64,000 nt of DNA from Bordetella genomosp. 11 (GTDB lineage Bacteria; Pseudomonadota; Gammaproteobacteria; Burkholderiales; Burkholderiaceae_B), in NCBI RefSeq assembly GCF_002261215.1, contig NZ_NEVS01000001.1, forward strand, positions 62,001-126,000, written 5' to 3'. The translations under genes were made by a program, and so were the position numbers. Under the pieces are notes generated by a model, which saw only the letters and a list, made by a program, of their open reading frames with translations, was not told where the DNA came from and made no database searches. This document shows, piece by piece, positions 56,526 to 64,000 of this stretch. Each line of letters opens with the position of its first letter. The stretch's first letter is position 1.

Positions 56526-57536
56526 ATGCCGCAATTGCTGAACAAGGCGCTGCGCGCCGCCGCCCTGGCCCTGGGGCTGATGGGGGCGGCCGCGCATGCG
56601 CAGAATGCCGTCTGCTACAACTGCCCGCCCGAATGGGCGGACTGGGCCGCCGAGCTCAAGGCGATCAAGGAAAAGACCGGCATCGTGGTGCCCGCGGACA
56701 ATAAGAATTCGGGCCAGGCGCTGGCGTCGATGGCGGCCGAGCGCGCCAATCCGGTCGCCGACGTCGCCTACCTGGGCGTGACCTTCGGCATCCAGGCCGC
56801 GCAGGACAAGCTCGTGCAAGGCTACAAGCCCTCCCATTGGGACGACATCCCCGCCGGCATGAAGGATCCGGATGGCAAATGGTTTGCCATCCATTCGGGC
56901 ACGCTGGGCTTCATGGTCAACGTCGACGCCCTCAACGGCAAGCCGGTGCCGCAGTCCTGGCAGGACCTGCTCAAGCCGGAGTACCGCGGCATGGTGGGTT
57001 ATCTGGATCCGGCCTCCGCCTTCGTCGGCTACGTCGGCGCGGTGGCGGTGAACCGCGCGATGGGAGGCAGCCTGGACGACTTCGGTCCGGCCATCGAGTG
57101 GTTCAGGAAGATGCGGGCCAACGATCCCATCGTGCCCAAGCAGACCGCCTATGCGCGCGTGTTGTCCGGCGAAATTCCCATCCTGGTCGACTACGACTTC
57201 AATGCCTATCGCGCCAGGTACAAGGATGGCGCGCACGTGCAGTTCGTCATTCCCAAGGAAGGGACGATCGCGGTGCCCTATGTGATGAGCCTGGTCGCCA
57301 ATGCGCCGCATGCGGACAACGGCCGCAAGGTCCTGGATTTCACCCTGTCCGACGAAGGCCAGGCCATCTGGGCCAACGCCTATCTGCGCCCGGTGCGCCC
57401 GAGCGCGGTATCGCCGGAGGCGCAGAAGAAGTTCCTGCCGGCGTCGGATTACGCGCGTGCCGGGACCGTCGACTACGGCAAGATGGCGGCGGTGCAACGC
57501 GCGTTTTCGGAACGCTACGCCAAGGAAGTGAACTAG
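56526..57536 (+). CDS. ABC transporter substrate-binding protein (Fe3+/2-aminoethylphosphonate-type)
   Basis: A 336-residue periplasmic binding protein. The signal peptide ends at AHA before QNAVCYNCPPEWADW. EKTGIVVPADNKNSGQALAS, HSGTLGFMVNVDALNGKPVP, WQDLLKPEYRGMVGYLDPAS and VDYDFNAYRAR follow the pattern of SBP_bac_1/6 proteins for ferric ions, putrescine or 2-aminoethylphosphonate. AAGGAA precedes the ATG; the gap to lacI is 11 bases, so they are cotranscribed. Tyr-rich iron ligands are not obvious, and in this cluster an organophosphate ligand is more likely than iron. Confidence 0.9.
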   Translation: MPQLLNKALRAAALALGLMGAAAHAQNAVCYNCPPEWADWAAELKAIKEKTGIVVPADNKNSGQALASMAAERANPVADVAYLGVTFGIQAAQDKLVQGYKPSHWDDIPAGMKDPDGKWFAIHSGTLGFMVNVDALNGKPVPQSWQDLLKPEYRGMVGYLDPASAFVGYVGAVAVNRAMGGSLDDFGPAIEWFRKMRANDPIVPKQTAYARVLSGEIPILVDYDFNAYRARYKDGAHVQFVIPKEGTIAVPYVMSLVANAPHADNGRKVLDFTLSDEGQAIWANAYLRPVRPSAVSPEAQKKFLPASDYARAGTVDYGKMAAVQRAFSERYAKEVN

Positions 57537-57606
57537 ATGGTCCGCGGCATCCCTGATCGATCCATGACGGTGTCATGCGGGCGGCATTGCGCAATGGAAG
57601 GTCGAG

Positions 57607-58422
57607 ATGGCACGGCGTGACGGCATGATGTTTGCCGCGCCGGCCGCGGCGCTGTTCCTGGCGTTCTGGCTGTTGCCCATGGCGCGCCTGGCGGCCACGG
57701 GCTTCGCGGTGCGCGACGGCGCCAGCGCGTACTGGACGGTGATTACGCACGCGCAGTACTGGCGCAGCCTGTTCAACACGGCGGCGCTGTCGCTGGCCGC
57801 GTCGCTGGCCACGCTGGCCATCGCCTTGCCCGTCGGGCGCTTCCTGGCCGCCCATCCGCGCTTCGCGGGGCGTGGCGCCCTGATGGGGATGCTGACGTTT
57901 CCGCTGGCTTTTCCCGGCGTGGTCGTGGGCTTCCTGATCATCCTCCTGGCGGGGCGCCAGGGCCTGGCCAGCACGGTTTCGCGCTGGCTGACCGGCCAGC
58001 CGCTGGTCTTCGCCTATGGCATGGCCGGCCTGTTCCTGGGTTATCTGTACTTTTCCCTGCCGCGCACCATCGGCATGGTGGCGGCCGCCGCGTCGCAGAT
58101 CGACCCCGCCATGCGCGAGGCCGCCGCGACCCTCGGCGCCGGCGGCTGGCGGCGGTTCGCGGACGTGGAGCTGCCTGCCTTGCGGCCGGCCCTGGCCGCC
58201 GCGGGGGCCATGTGCTTCGCCACCAGCATGGGCGCGTTCGGTACCGTGTTCACGCTCGGTACGCAGATCGACGTGCTGCCCGTGACCATCTACAACGAGT
58301 TCACCAACTACGCCAACATCCCCGTGGCGGCCGCCTTGTCCATCGTGTTGGGCGGTGTGACATGGGCCATCCTGTACGTGGCGCACAGCGTCTCCGGCGA
58401 GCGCGCCGGCGCGGGAGCGTAA
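57607..58422 (+). CDS. ABC transporter permease (first of pair)
   Basis: A 271-residue inner-membrane permease with six predicted helices. The EAA loop reads DPAMREAAATLGAGGWRRFA, the ATPase-docking site. A long N-terminal helix (MFAAPAAALFLAFWLLPMAR) and TFPLAFPGVVVGFLIILLAG belong to the binding-protein-dependent transport fold (CysTW/phosphonate type). The permease pair and ATPase downstream are spaced by a few bases or overlap, forming one importer with the preceding binding protein. Confidence 0.92.
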   Translation: MARRDGMMFAAPAAALFLAFWLLPMARLAATGFAVRDGASAYWTVITHAQYWRSLFNTAALSLAASLATLAIALPVGRFLAAHPRFAGRGALMGMLTFPLAFPGVVVGFLIILLAGRQGLASTVSRWLTGQPLVFAYGMAGLFLGYLYFSLPRTIGMVAAAASQIDPAMREAAATLGAGGWRRFADVELPALRPALAAAGAMCFATSMGAFGTVFTLGTQIDVLPVTIYNEFTNYANIPVAAALSIVLGGVTWAILYVAHSVSGERAGAGA

Positions 58423-58424
58423 GC

Positions 58425-59276
58425 ATGCGATCCTCCGCCGTGGAATTCCGCCTGGGCCTGTCCGCGACACTGGTCGTGGCCGCTTTCCTTATCGGGCCGG
58501 TCATTATGTCGATGCTCGCGGGACTGACGCGCAATGCCTTCATCGGCGTGTCCAGCGGCCTGACGTTGCGCTGGGTGGCGCAGGTATGGGACCTGTATTC
58601 GGATACGGTGTGGCGCTCGCTGGCGGTGGCGCTGGCCACGCTGGCCGTATGCCTGGTGGTCGGCGTGCCGGCGGCCTGGGCCCTGGCCACGCATCGCGGA
58701 CGCCTGGCCGGTGTTTTCGAATCGCTGCTGACCTTGCCCGTGGCCGTGCCCGGATTGGCCACCGCGCTCGCGCTGATCGTGTCGTGGGGCAGCGTCGGCG
58801 GCCTGCGTGGCAGCGTCGCGTTCATCGTGATCGGACATGTGCTGTTCACGCTGCCCTTCATGGTGCGCGCGGCCAAGGCCAGCATGGCGCTGGCCGGCCT
58901 GGCCACGCTGGACGAGGCCGCCGCCACGCTCGGCGCCTCGCGCGCGCGCCGCTTTTTCGACATCGTCGTACCCAACGCCATGCCCGGCATCCTGACCGGC
59001 GCGCTGACCGTGCTGACCTTATCGGTCGGCGAATTCAATCTGACCTGGTTGCTGCATACCCCCCTGACCAAGACCCTGCCCGTCGGCCTTGCCGACAGCT
59101 ACGCGTCGATGCGCCTGGAGGTGGGCTCGGCCTATACGCTGGTATTCCTGCTGATGATCATGCCCCTGCTGCTTGGCCTGCAATGGTTCGCGGGCCGCGC
59201 CACCGCCAACGGCAATGCGGACCCGCGCCGCGCACCGGCCGTTTCGCCCGCTCTCCAGGCCAGGGAGGCGCCATGA
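58425..59276 (+). CDS. ABC transporter permease (second of pair)
   Basis: A 283-residue permease with six helices and the EAA loop LDEAAATLGASRARRFFDI. TLPVAVPGLATALALIVSWG is the conserved membrane block after the first cytoplasmic loop. It begins at 58425 after GGGAG, two bases beyond the stop of the first permease, and its last bases overlap the ATPase start (ATGA, 59273-59276). The two permeases form a heterodimeric channel. Confidence 0.92.
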   Translation: MRSSAVEFRLGLSATLVVAAFLIGPVIMSMLAGLTRNAFIGVSSGLTLRWVAQVWDLYSDTVWRSLAVALATLAVCLVVGVPAAWALATHRGRLAGVFESLLTLPVAVPGLATALALIVSWGSVGGLRGSVAFIVIGHVLFTLPFMVRAAKASMALAGLATLDEAAATLGASRARRFFDIVVPNAMPGILTGALTVLTLSVGEFNLTWLLHTPLTKTLPVGLADSYASMRLEVGSAYTLVFLLMIMPLLLGLQWFAGRATANGNADPRRAPAVSPALQAREAP

Positions 59277-60346
59277 TCGCATCGGAAAAGAAAGCCGCCG
59301 CGGTCATGGCGGAACGCGCGCACGTTGCGGCCGCCGCGCACAAGGTACCCGCGATGGCGCCGCCCGTCGCCATCACCCTGAGCCAGTGCGCGAAGACCTG
59401 GCCGGATGGCACGCGTGCCCTGTATCCCATCGACCTGCGTGTCGAAGGCGGCAGCACGCTGGCCTTGCTGGGGCCATCGGGCTGCGGCAAGACGACGTTG
59501 TTGCGCATGATGTGCGGACTGGAAGCGCCCGACGCGGGTGGCAGTATCCGCTTCGATGACGAAGATGTCACGGCGCAGCCGCCGCAGGCGCGCGGCGTCG
59601 GCGTCGTCTTCCAGAACTATGCCCTGTTTCCCAACATGACCGTGGCCGGCAACGTGGGCTACGGCCTGCGCGTGCGCGGCATGGCGTCCGCGGCCCGCGA
59701 TGTCCGCGTACGGCAAATGCTGGACCTGGTTCGGCTGGGGGACTACGCCGATCGCCGCATCGGCCAGCTGTCCGGAGGACAGCGCCAGCGCGTTGCCCTG
59801 GCGCGCGCGCTGGCCATCCAGCCGCGCGTTCTTCTGCTGGATGAGCCCCTGACCGCGCTGGACGCCAAACTGCGCGAGCAGCTGCGTGTCGAGCTGGCGC
59901 AACTGTTGCGCGAGCTGGCGATCACCACGGTCATCGTCACGCACGACCAGGAAGAGGCCATGATGCTGGGCGACCGCATCGCCGTGATGTCGGAGGGCCG
60001 GCTCGAGCAGACCGGTACGGCGGAAGCGCTGTATCGCGCGCCCGCCACTGCCTTCGTCGGCGGCTTCCTGGGCACGCTATGCCGCGTCAAGGCGGCGACC
60101 GCCGAAGGTTTTCTGATCGCGGGCGGCGCCGACATCGCCTTCCGTCCGCACGAAGCCCAACTGCTGCCCGCGCGCGATAGCGCCCTGGGCGCCCGCATCG
60201 TCGCGCGCTTCTTCCTGGGCGCGTCCATCCGCCTGGAAGTCCTGTTGGACGACGGGCAAGGTTTTTCGGTGGTGGCGCCCGCCGACAGCGCGCATGCCGT
60301 CGGCGACCGCGTCGCCGTCCGTCTGGCGCGCCCGCTGGCGGGGTGA
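59273..60346 (+). CDS. ABC transporter ATP-binding protein
   Basis: A 357-residue ATPase of the PotA/FbpC/MalK type. After a 30-residue Ala-rich start come Walker A GPSGCGKTT, Q-loop FQNYALFPNMT, signature QLSGGQRQR, Walker B VLLLDEPLTALD and the switch region TVIVTHDQEEAM, followed by a C-terminal TOBE domain (about 270-355; IAFRPHEAQLLPARD). It drives the importer of 56526-59276. Start codon and upstream stop overlap by four bases. Confidence 0.94.
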   Translation: MIASEKKAAAVMAERAHVAAAAHKVPAMAPPVAITLSQCAKTWPDGTRALYPIDLRVEGGSTLALLGPSGCGKTTLLRMMCGLEAPDAGGSIRFDDEDVTAQPPQARGVGVVFQNYALFPNMTVAGNVGYGLRVRGMASAARDVRVRQMLDLVRLGDYADRRIGQLSGGQRQRVALARALAIQPRVLLLDEPLTALDAKLREQLRVELAQLLRELAITTVIVTHDQEEAMMLGDRIAVMSEGRLEQTGTAEALYRAPATAFVGGFLGTLCRVKAATAEGFLIAGGADIAFRPHEAQLLPARDSALGARIVARFFLGASIRLEVLLDDGQGFSVVAPADSAHAVGDRVAVRLARPLAG

Positions 60347-60387
60347 GACGCCGCCATTCCTTTCGGCCACATCGCCGCCTCGTTACT

Positions 60388-60424
60388 CCGCCACACCGCC
60401 ACACCGCCACACCGCCACACCGCA
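60388..60424. repeat. Eight-base tandem repeat (CCGCCACA x4 plus partial)
   Basis: Four perfect copies of CCGCCACA (60388-60419) are followed by a partial CCGCACA. They lie in the 91-bp gap between the ATPase gene and the phosphodiesterase gene, about 15-50 bases before the latter's start. Such a short perfect array is prone to slippage. Confidence 0.85.
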
Positions 60425-60437
60425 CATTCGACACGAC

Positions 60438-61259
60438 ATGCTTATTGCCCAGCTCAGCGATCTCCATATCCGCCTGCCCGGCCAGAAGGCCTATCGCGTG
60501 GTCGCCACCGATACCTTCCTGCCGCCGGCCATCGCCGCCATCAACGCCCAGCGGCCCAGGCCGGATGTCGTCATCATTTCCGGCGACCTCACGGACTTCG
60601 GCCGTCCCGCCGAGTACGCCCACCTGAAGGGCATGCTCGACGAGCTGGACATGCCCTACCTGCTGCTGCCCGGCAACCACGACGATCGCGACACGCTGGC
60701 GAACGTCTTCGTCGGCCATCCCTCGCTGCGCGGCTGCGACGGCTATGCCCAGTACGTCGTGGACGACTATCCCGTGCGCATCGTCGTGCTGGACACCGTC
60801 GTCCCCGGCCATAGCCACGGCATCCTGTGCGAGCGGCGCCTGTCCTGGCTGGCCGGCCGCCTGGCCGAGCAACCGGCGCGGCCGACGGTGCTGGTCATGC
60901 ATCATCCGCCCTTCGATACCGGCATCGGGCATATGGATGCGATCGGTCTGCTGCAAGGCGCGGAAGCGCTGGCGCGCATCGTCGGCAGGCACGGCAATAT
61001 CGAAAGAATCCTGTGCGGCCATCTGCACCGCAGCATCCATCGCCGCTTCGCGGGAACGATCGCATCGACCTGCCCCAGCCCCGCGCACCAGGTGGCGCTG
61101 GACTTGCGTCCGGACGCGCCCTCGGCATTCATGATGGAACCGCCGGCCTACATGCTGCATGAGTGGCGCGACGGCGCCCTGGTCAGCCACGTGGCCTACA
61201 TCGGCCCCTATCCCGGCCCCTATCCGTTTCACGAGGGCGGGGAGCTGATCGACGAATAA
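60438..61259 (+). CDS. GpdQ-like glycerophosphodiester phosphodiesterase (class III metallophosphoesterase)
   Basis: A 273-residue binuclear metallophosphoesterase of the GpdQ/Rv0805 group. LIAQLSDLHIRLPGQKAYRV gives the D-x-H metal ligands, IISGDLTDFGRP the bridging Asp, LLPGNHDDRDTL the Asn-His pair, MHHPPFDTGIGHMD a His ligand and ILCGHLHRSIH the last two His. ASTCPSPAHQVALDL follows the pattern of GpdQ, which cleaves glycerophosphodiesters to glycerol 3-phosphate. Its place between two importers, the second UgpABC-like, supports such a substrate. No clear ribosome site; short tandem repeats lie just upstream. Confidence 0.92.
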   Translation: MLIAQLSDLHIRLPGQKAYRVVATDTFLPPAIAAINAQRPRPDVVIISGDLTDFGRPAEYAHLKGMLDELDMPYLLLPGNHDDRDTLANVFVGHPSLRGCDGYAQYVVDDYPVRIVVLDTVVPGHSHGILCERRLSWLAGRLAEQPARPTVLVMHHPPFDTGIGHMDAIGLLQGAEALARIVGRHGNIERILCGHLHRSIHRRFAGTIASTCPSPAHQVALDLRPDAPSAFMMEPPAYMLHEWRDGALVSHVAYIGPYPGPYPFHEGGELIDE

Positions 61260-61296
61260 TGGAGTGCCATCGTTCCGTCATGTTCGCACTGCACAA

Positions 61297-61310
61297 TGAA
61301 AAGGATTTCA
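61297..61310. promoter_or_regulatory. LacI-type operator before the second importer
   Basis: TGAAAAGGATTTCA differs from the site at 55456 only at one central base (AGGA for ACGA). Flanking bases extend the symmetry (AATGAAA with TTTCATT). It lies 45 bases before the ugpC start in a 95-bp gap. Confidence 0.65.
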
Positions 61311-61354
61311 TTTGCAGTCACAATAGGCCCGCCGCAGCCTGACGCCGAGGGGAC

Positions 61355-62404
61355 ATGGCAGCCATCGTTCTGGAACAGTTGACGAAGCGGTACGCGGATA
61401 CCGCCGCGATCCACGACATCGATATCGTTGTGCCGGCCGGCAGCTTCACGGTCCTGCTGGGACCGTCCGGCTGCGGCAAGTCGACCACGCTGCGCATGAT
61501 CGCCGGCCTGGATACGCCGACTTCCGGCCGCATCGTCATCGGCGGGGACGACGTCACGCACCTGCCGCCCGCGCGCCGCCGCATCGCCATGGTGTTCCAG
61601 TCGTACGCGCTGTTCCCGCACCTGACCGTGCGCGAGAACATCCTGTTCGGCCTGAAGGTGCGCAAGGAACCGCGGGCGGACTACGCCAGGCGCCTGGCGC
61701 GGGTGGCGGACCTGCTGGGCCTGGAAAAACTGCTGGGCCGCAAGCCCGCGCAACTGTCCGGCGGACAGCAGCAGCGCGTCGCGCTCGGCCGGGCGGTGAT
61801 TTCCGAGGCGCCGGTATGCCTGATGGACGAACCGCTGTCCAACCTGGACGCGCAGCTGCGCCACGATATGCGCCGCGAGATCCGTTCGCTGCAGCGGCAG
61901 CTGGGCATCACCATGGTCTACGTCACGCACGACCAGACCGAGGCCATGAGCATGGCCGACCAGATCGTCCTGCTGAGCAACGGCGCGGTGGAACAGCGCG
62001 ACACCCCGGATGGCCTGTACGCGCGCCCCGCCACGGAGTTCGCCGCCCGCTTCATCGGCACGCCGCCCATGAACCTGCTGATGCTGGACAACCTGAACGG
62101 CGTCCGCGTGCTGGCAGGCACCGGCGGGCCGGCGGTTGCCGGCGCGCCCGCCAACGCCGCCCGCCTGGGGGTGCGGCCGGAGCATATCCGCCTGTCCGAC
62201 CAGGGCCGTCCCGCCGTCGTGCAAGGCGTCGAGTACTTCGGCGCCGACTCCATCGTTACCTGCGCCGTGGGCGCCAGCGCCGGTATTGCCGTGCGCCTGA
62301 CCGGGCACGCCACGGCGGCCGCGGGCGATGCCGTCAGGCTGGATTGGGCGCCGCAACACCAGCATTTCTTCGATGCGAAGGGCGCCGCCCTACGGCCGTC
62401 ATGA
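61355..62404 (+). CDS. ugpC: sn-Glycerol 3-phosphate-type ABC transporter ATP-binding protein
   Basis: A 349-residue MalK/UgpC-type ATPase. Walker A GPSGCGKST, Q-loop FQSYALFPHLTV, signature QLSGGQQQR, Walker B VCLMDEPLSNLD and YVTHDQTEAM precede a C-terminal regulatory OB-fold domain (about 240-349; LGVRPEHIRLSDQG). GAGGGGAC precedes the ATG. It is the first gene of a second importer; binding-protein and permease genes follow. UgpC is assigned by context (UgpB/UgpA-like neighbours and a phosphodiesterase), since close relatives serve other sugars too. Confidence 0.88.
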   Translation: MAAIVLEQLTKRYADTAAIHDIDIVVPAGSFTVLLGPSGCGKSTTLRMIAGLDTPTSGRIVIGGDDVTHLPPARRRIAMVFQSYALFPHLTVRENILFGLKVRKEPRADYARRLARVADLLGLEKLLGRKPAQLSGGQQQRVALGRAVISEAPVCLMDEPLSNLDAQLRHDMRREIRSLQRQLGITMVYVTHDQTEAMSMADQIVLLSNGAVEQRDTPDGLYARPATEFAARFIGTPPMNLLMLDNLNGVRVLAGTGGPAVAGAPANAARLGVRPEHIRLSDQGRPAVVQGVEYFGADSIVTCAVGASAGIAVRLTGHATAAAGDAVRLDWAPQHQHFFDAKGAALRPS

Positions 62405-62457
62405 TCGCGCGGCAGGATGTTCCCCGTTTTTCCCATGTTCCTTTCCAGGAAGCCACT

Positions 62458-63750
62458 ATGCGACGCACCGTATTGAAAAGCCTTGCCGCCGTCATGGCCG
62501 GCGCGCTGTTTGCCCTGCCCGTCCACGCCCAGCAGCCGGTGGACGTGGAGTTCTATTACCCGGTGGCGGTAGGCGGCCCCATCACCAAGATCATCGACGG
62601 CATGGTGGCGGACTTCCACAAGGAAAATCCCGACATCAACATCAAGCCCGTCTACGCCGGCACCTACCAGGACTCCATCGCCAAGGTGCTGACCGCGATG
62701 AAGGGCGGCCAGCCGCCGCAGCTTGCGGTGCTGCTGTCCACCGATATGTTCACCCTGATCGACGAGGACGCCATCGTGCCCATCGACGGGCTGGTGGGCG
62801 ATGCGGCCGGCAAGGCATGGCTGGGCGGCTTCTATGACGCCTTCATGCAGAACAGCCGTAGCGGCGGCCACGTGTGGGGCGTGCCGTTCCAGCGCTCCAC
62901 CATCGTCATGTACTACAACAAGGATCTGTTCAAGGCCGCGGGCCTGGATCCCGAGCACCCGCCGGCGACCTGGCAGGAACTGGTGGATGCTTCGGTCAAG
63001 CTCACCAGGAAGGACGCGTCCGGCAACGTCACGCAATGGGGCCTGGAAATTCCGTCCGGCGGCGCTTTCGCCTATTGGCTGTTCCAGGCGCTGACCACGC
63101 CCAACAATGCGATCCTGATGAACGAGGCCGGCAACCAGGTCATGCTGGACAAGCCCGCCGTCGTGGAGGCCGCGCAGTTCTGGCGCGATCTGTCCGCCAA
63201 GCATGGGGCGATGCCCTCGGGCACCATCGACTGGGGCACCACGCCCAAGGACTTCCTGGAGAAGAAAGCGGCCATCATATGGACCACGACGGGTAACCTG
63301 ACCAACATCCGGGCCAACGCCACCTTCCCGTTCGGCGTGGCCATGATGCCCAAGAAGGTGCGCGGCGGCAGCCCCACCGGCGGCGGCAACTTCTACATCT
63401 TCAAGAGCGGTACGCCGGCCCAGCAGAAGGCCGCGCTGAAGTTCGCGCAGTGGGCGACCTCGCCGGAACGCGCGGCCGAATGGAGCATCGCCACCGGCTA
63501 TGTCGCGGTGACGCCGGCGGCCTGGGAAACGCCCAAGATGAAGCAGTACGCGCAGCAGGTGCCCGCCGCCGCGGTGGCGCGCGACCAGCTGGCGGTCAGC
63601 GTGGCGGAGTTTTCCACCCATGAGAACCAGCGCGTCACCAAAGTGCTGAACGACGCGCTGCAGGCCGTCCTGACCGGCGCGAAGCCGGCGCAGCAGGCCT
63701 TGAGCGACGCGCAGCGCGAGGCGGACCGCATCCTGCGGCCCTATCGATGA
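62458..63750 (+). CDS. ugpB: sn-Glycerol 3-phosphate-type ABC transporter substrate-binding protein
   Basis: A 430-residue SBP_bac_1 protein. The signal peptide MRRTVLKSLAAVMAGALFAL is cut after HAQ. VEFYYPVAVGGPITKIIDGM, FHKENPDINIKPVYAGTYQD, VWGVPFQRSTIVMYYNKDLF and SPTGGGNFYIFKSG match the UgpB pattern, including the GG-rich phosphate-binding loop. AGGAAG precedes the ATG. Its stop overlaps the permease start (ATGA, 63747-63750). Likely ligands are glycerol 3-phosphate or glycerophosphodiesters. Confidence 0.9.
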   Translation: MRRTVLKSLAAVMAGALFALPVHAQQPVDVEFYYPVAVGGPITKIIDGMVADFHKENPDINIKPVYAGTYQDSIAKVLTAMKGGQPPQLAVLLSTDMFTLIDEDAIVPIDGLVGDAAGKAWLGGFYDAFMQNSRSGGHVWGVPFQRSTIVMYYNKDLFKAAGLDPEHPPATWQELVDASVKLTRKDASGNVTQWGLEIPSGGAFAYWLFQALTTPNNAILMNEAGNQVMLDKPAVVEAAQFWRDLSAKHGAMPSGTIDWGTTPKDFLEKKAAIIWTTTGNLTNIRANATFPFGVAMMPKKVRGGSPTGGGNFYIFKSGTPAQQKAALKFAQWATSPERAAEWSIATGYVAVTPAAWETPKMKQYAQQVPAAAVARDQLAVSVAEFSTHENQRVTKVLNDALQAVLTGAKPAQQALSDAQREADRILRPYR

Positions 63751-64000
63751 ATCCGCGCGTCGCGCCCGGGATGAAGGCGGTATACGGCTGGCTGCTGCTG
63801 TTGCCGGCCCTGGTGCTGCTGGCCGCCTTTACCCACTATCCCGCGGTCGCGACGCTGTGGCACAGCTTCTTTTCCACGCCCAAGGGCCGTCGTCCCGCGG
63901 TCTTCGTGGGCCTGGACAACTACCAGGCGATGCGCGAGGACCCGGTGTTCTGGCAGGCCCTGTGGAACAATCTGTGGTTCGCGCTCGGCACCATTCCGAC
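63747..64000 (+). CDS. ugpA: sn-Glycerol 3-phosphate-type ABC transporter permease (5' part only)
   Basis: The first 84 codons of a sugar-type ABC permease, cut by the window end. MNPRVAPGMKAVYGWLLLLP opens into a membrane helix. HSFFSTPKGRRPAVFVGLDN is the typical UgpA periplasmic loop before YQAMREDPVFWQALWNNLWF, where the second helix begins. Start and upstream stop overlap by four bases. The partner permease ugpE should follow outside the window. Confidence 0.88.
   Translation, partial: MNPRVAPGMKAVYGWLLLLPALVLLAAFTHYPAVATLWHSFFSTPKGRRPAVFVGLDNYQAMREDPVFWQALWNNLWFALGTIP

Overview
The window is a high-GC, densely packed chromosomal segment of a betaproteobacterium. Gene order (dsbA, SPOR protein, argS; smg and topB close together), the many amino-acid, organic-acid and phosphodiester uptake operons, and the families present suggest Alcaligenaceae (Bordetella/Achromobacter-like). 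The genus is inferred from gene content, not from a marker gene. No rRNA, tRNA or CRISPR array was seen.

Layout. 1-4180: an organic-acid catabolic operon (ABC solute-binding protein, two enolase-superfamily enzymes) read leftwards, with a divergent LysR regulator and its palindrome. 4167-11456: mixed single genes, namely acylphosphatase, a catalytically dead HSL-type hydrolase, a PhyH-type dioxygenase, a zinc-ribbon protein, ketopantoate reductase, a SnoaL-like secreted protein, a nucleoside deoxyribosyltransferase homologue, ribB behind an FMN riboswitch, a SET-domain protein and an Lrp/AsnC regulator. 11551-21776: acetolactate synthase, aldehyde dehydrogenase, topoisomerase III with a histone-H1-like tail, a large membrane protein, gluQ and smg.

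21999-25810 is the accessory stretch. After a DSD1-type PLP enzyme lie two oppositely oriented copies of a long repeat. Each contains a 202-bp unit with perfect 35-bp inverted ends, and the spacer between them holds degenerate tandem repeats. One copy is split by a 1216-bp IS110-family element. Its boundaries can be read exactly from the intact copy, its transposase has a nonsense codon, and its leader carries segments matching both the target and the donor junction, as expected of an IS110 bridge RNA.

25811-35455: a polar amino-acid ABC transporter, a soluble chemoreceptor-like protein, a GntR/FCD regulator, two M20-family amidohydrolases and an ArgD-like aminotransferase. A shared ATACAAA-type site lies in front of the transporter and both hydrolases, which suggests one regulon for taking up and deacylating or decarbamoylating an amino-acid derivative. 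35603-43589: leucine/isovalerate catabolism (ivd, thiolase, both methylcrotonyl-CoA carboxylase subunits) with divergent liuR and two LiuR-type palindromes, plus an MBL-fold hydrolase. 43625-48911: LysE exporter, metC, dsbA, SPOR protein, argS. 49010-52945: an exported RHS-repeat protein ending in a Tle1-like (DUF2235) hydrolase, with no visible immunity gene. 53123-55207: two small proteins and an amidase. 55456-64000: a LacI-controlled cluster with two ABC importers around a GpdQ-like phosphodiesterase. The same LacI-type palindrome occurs before the regulator and before the second importer, pointing to uptake and cleavage of glycerophosphodiester-like compounds. The last permease runs off the end of the window.
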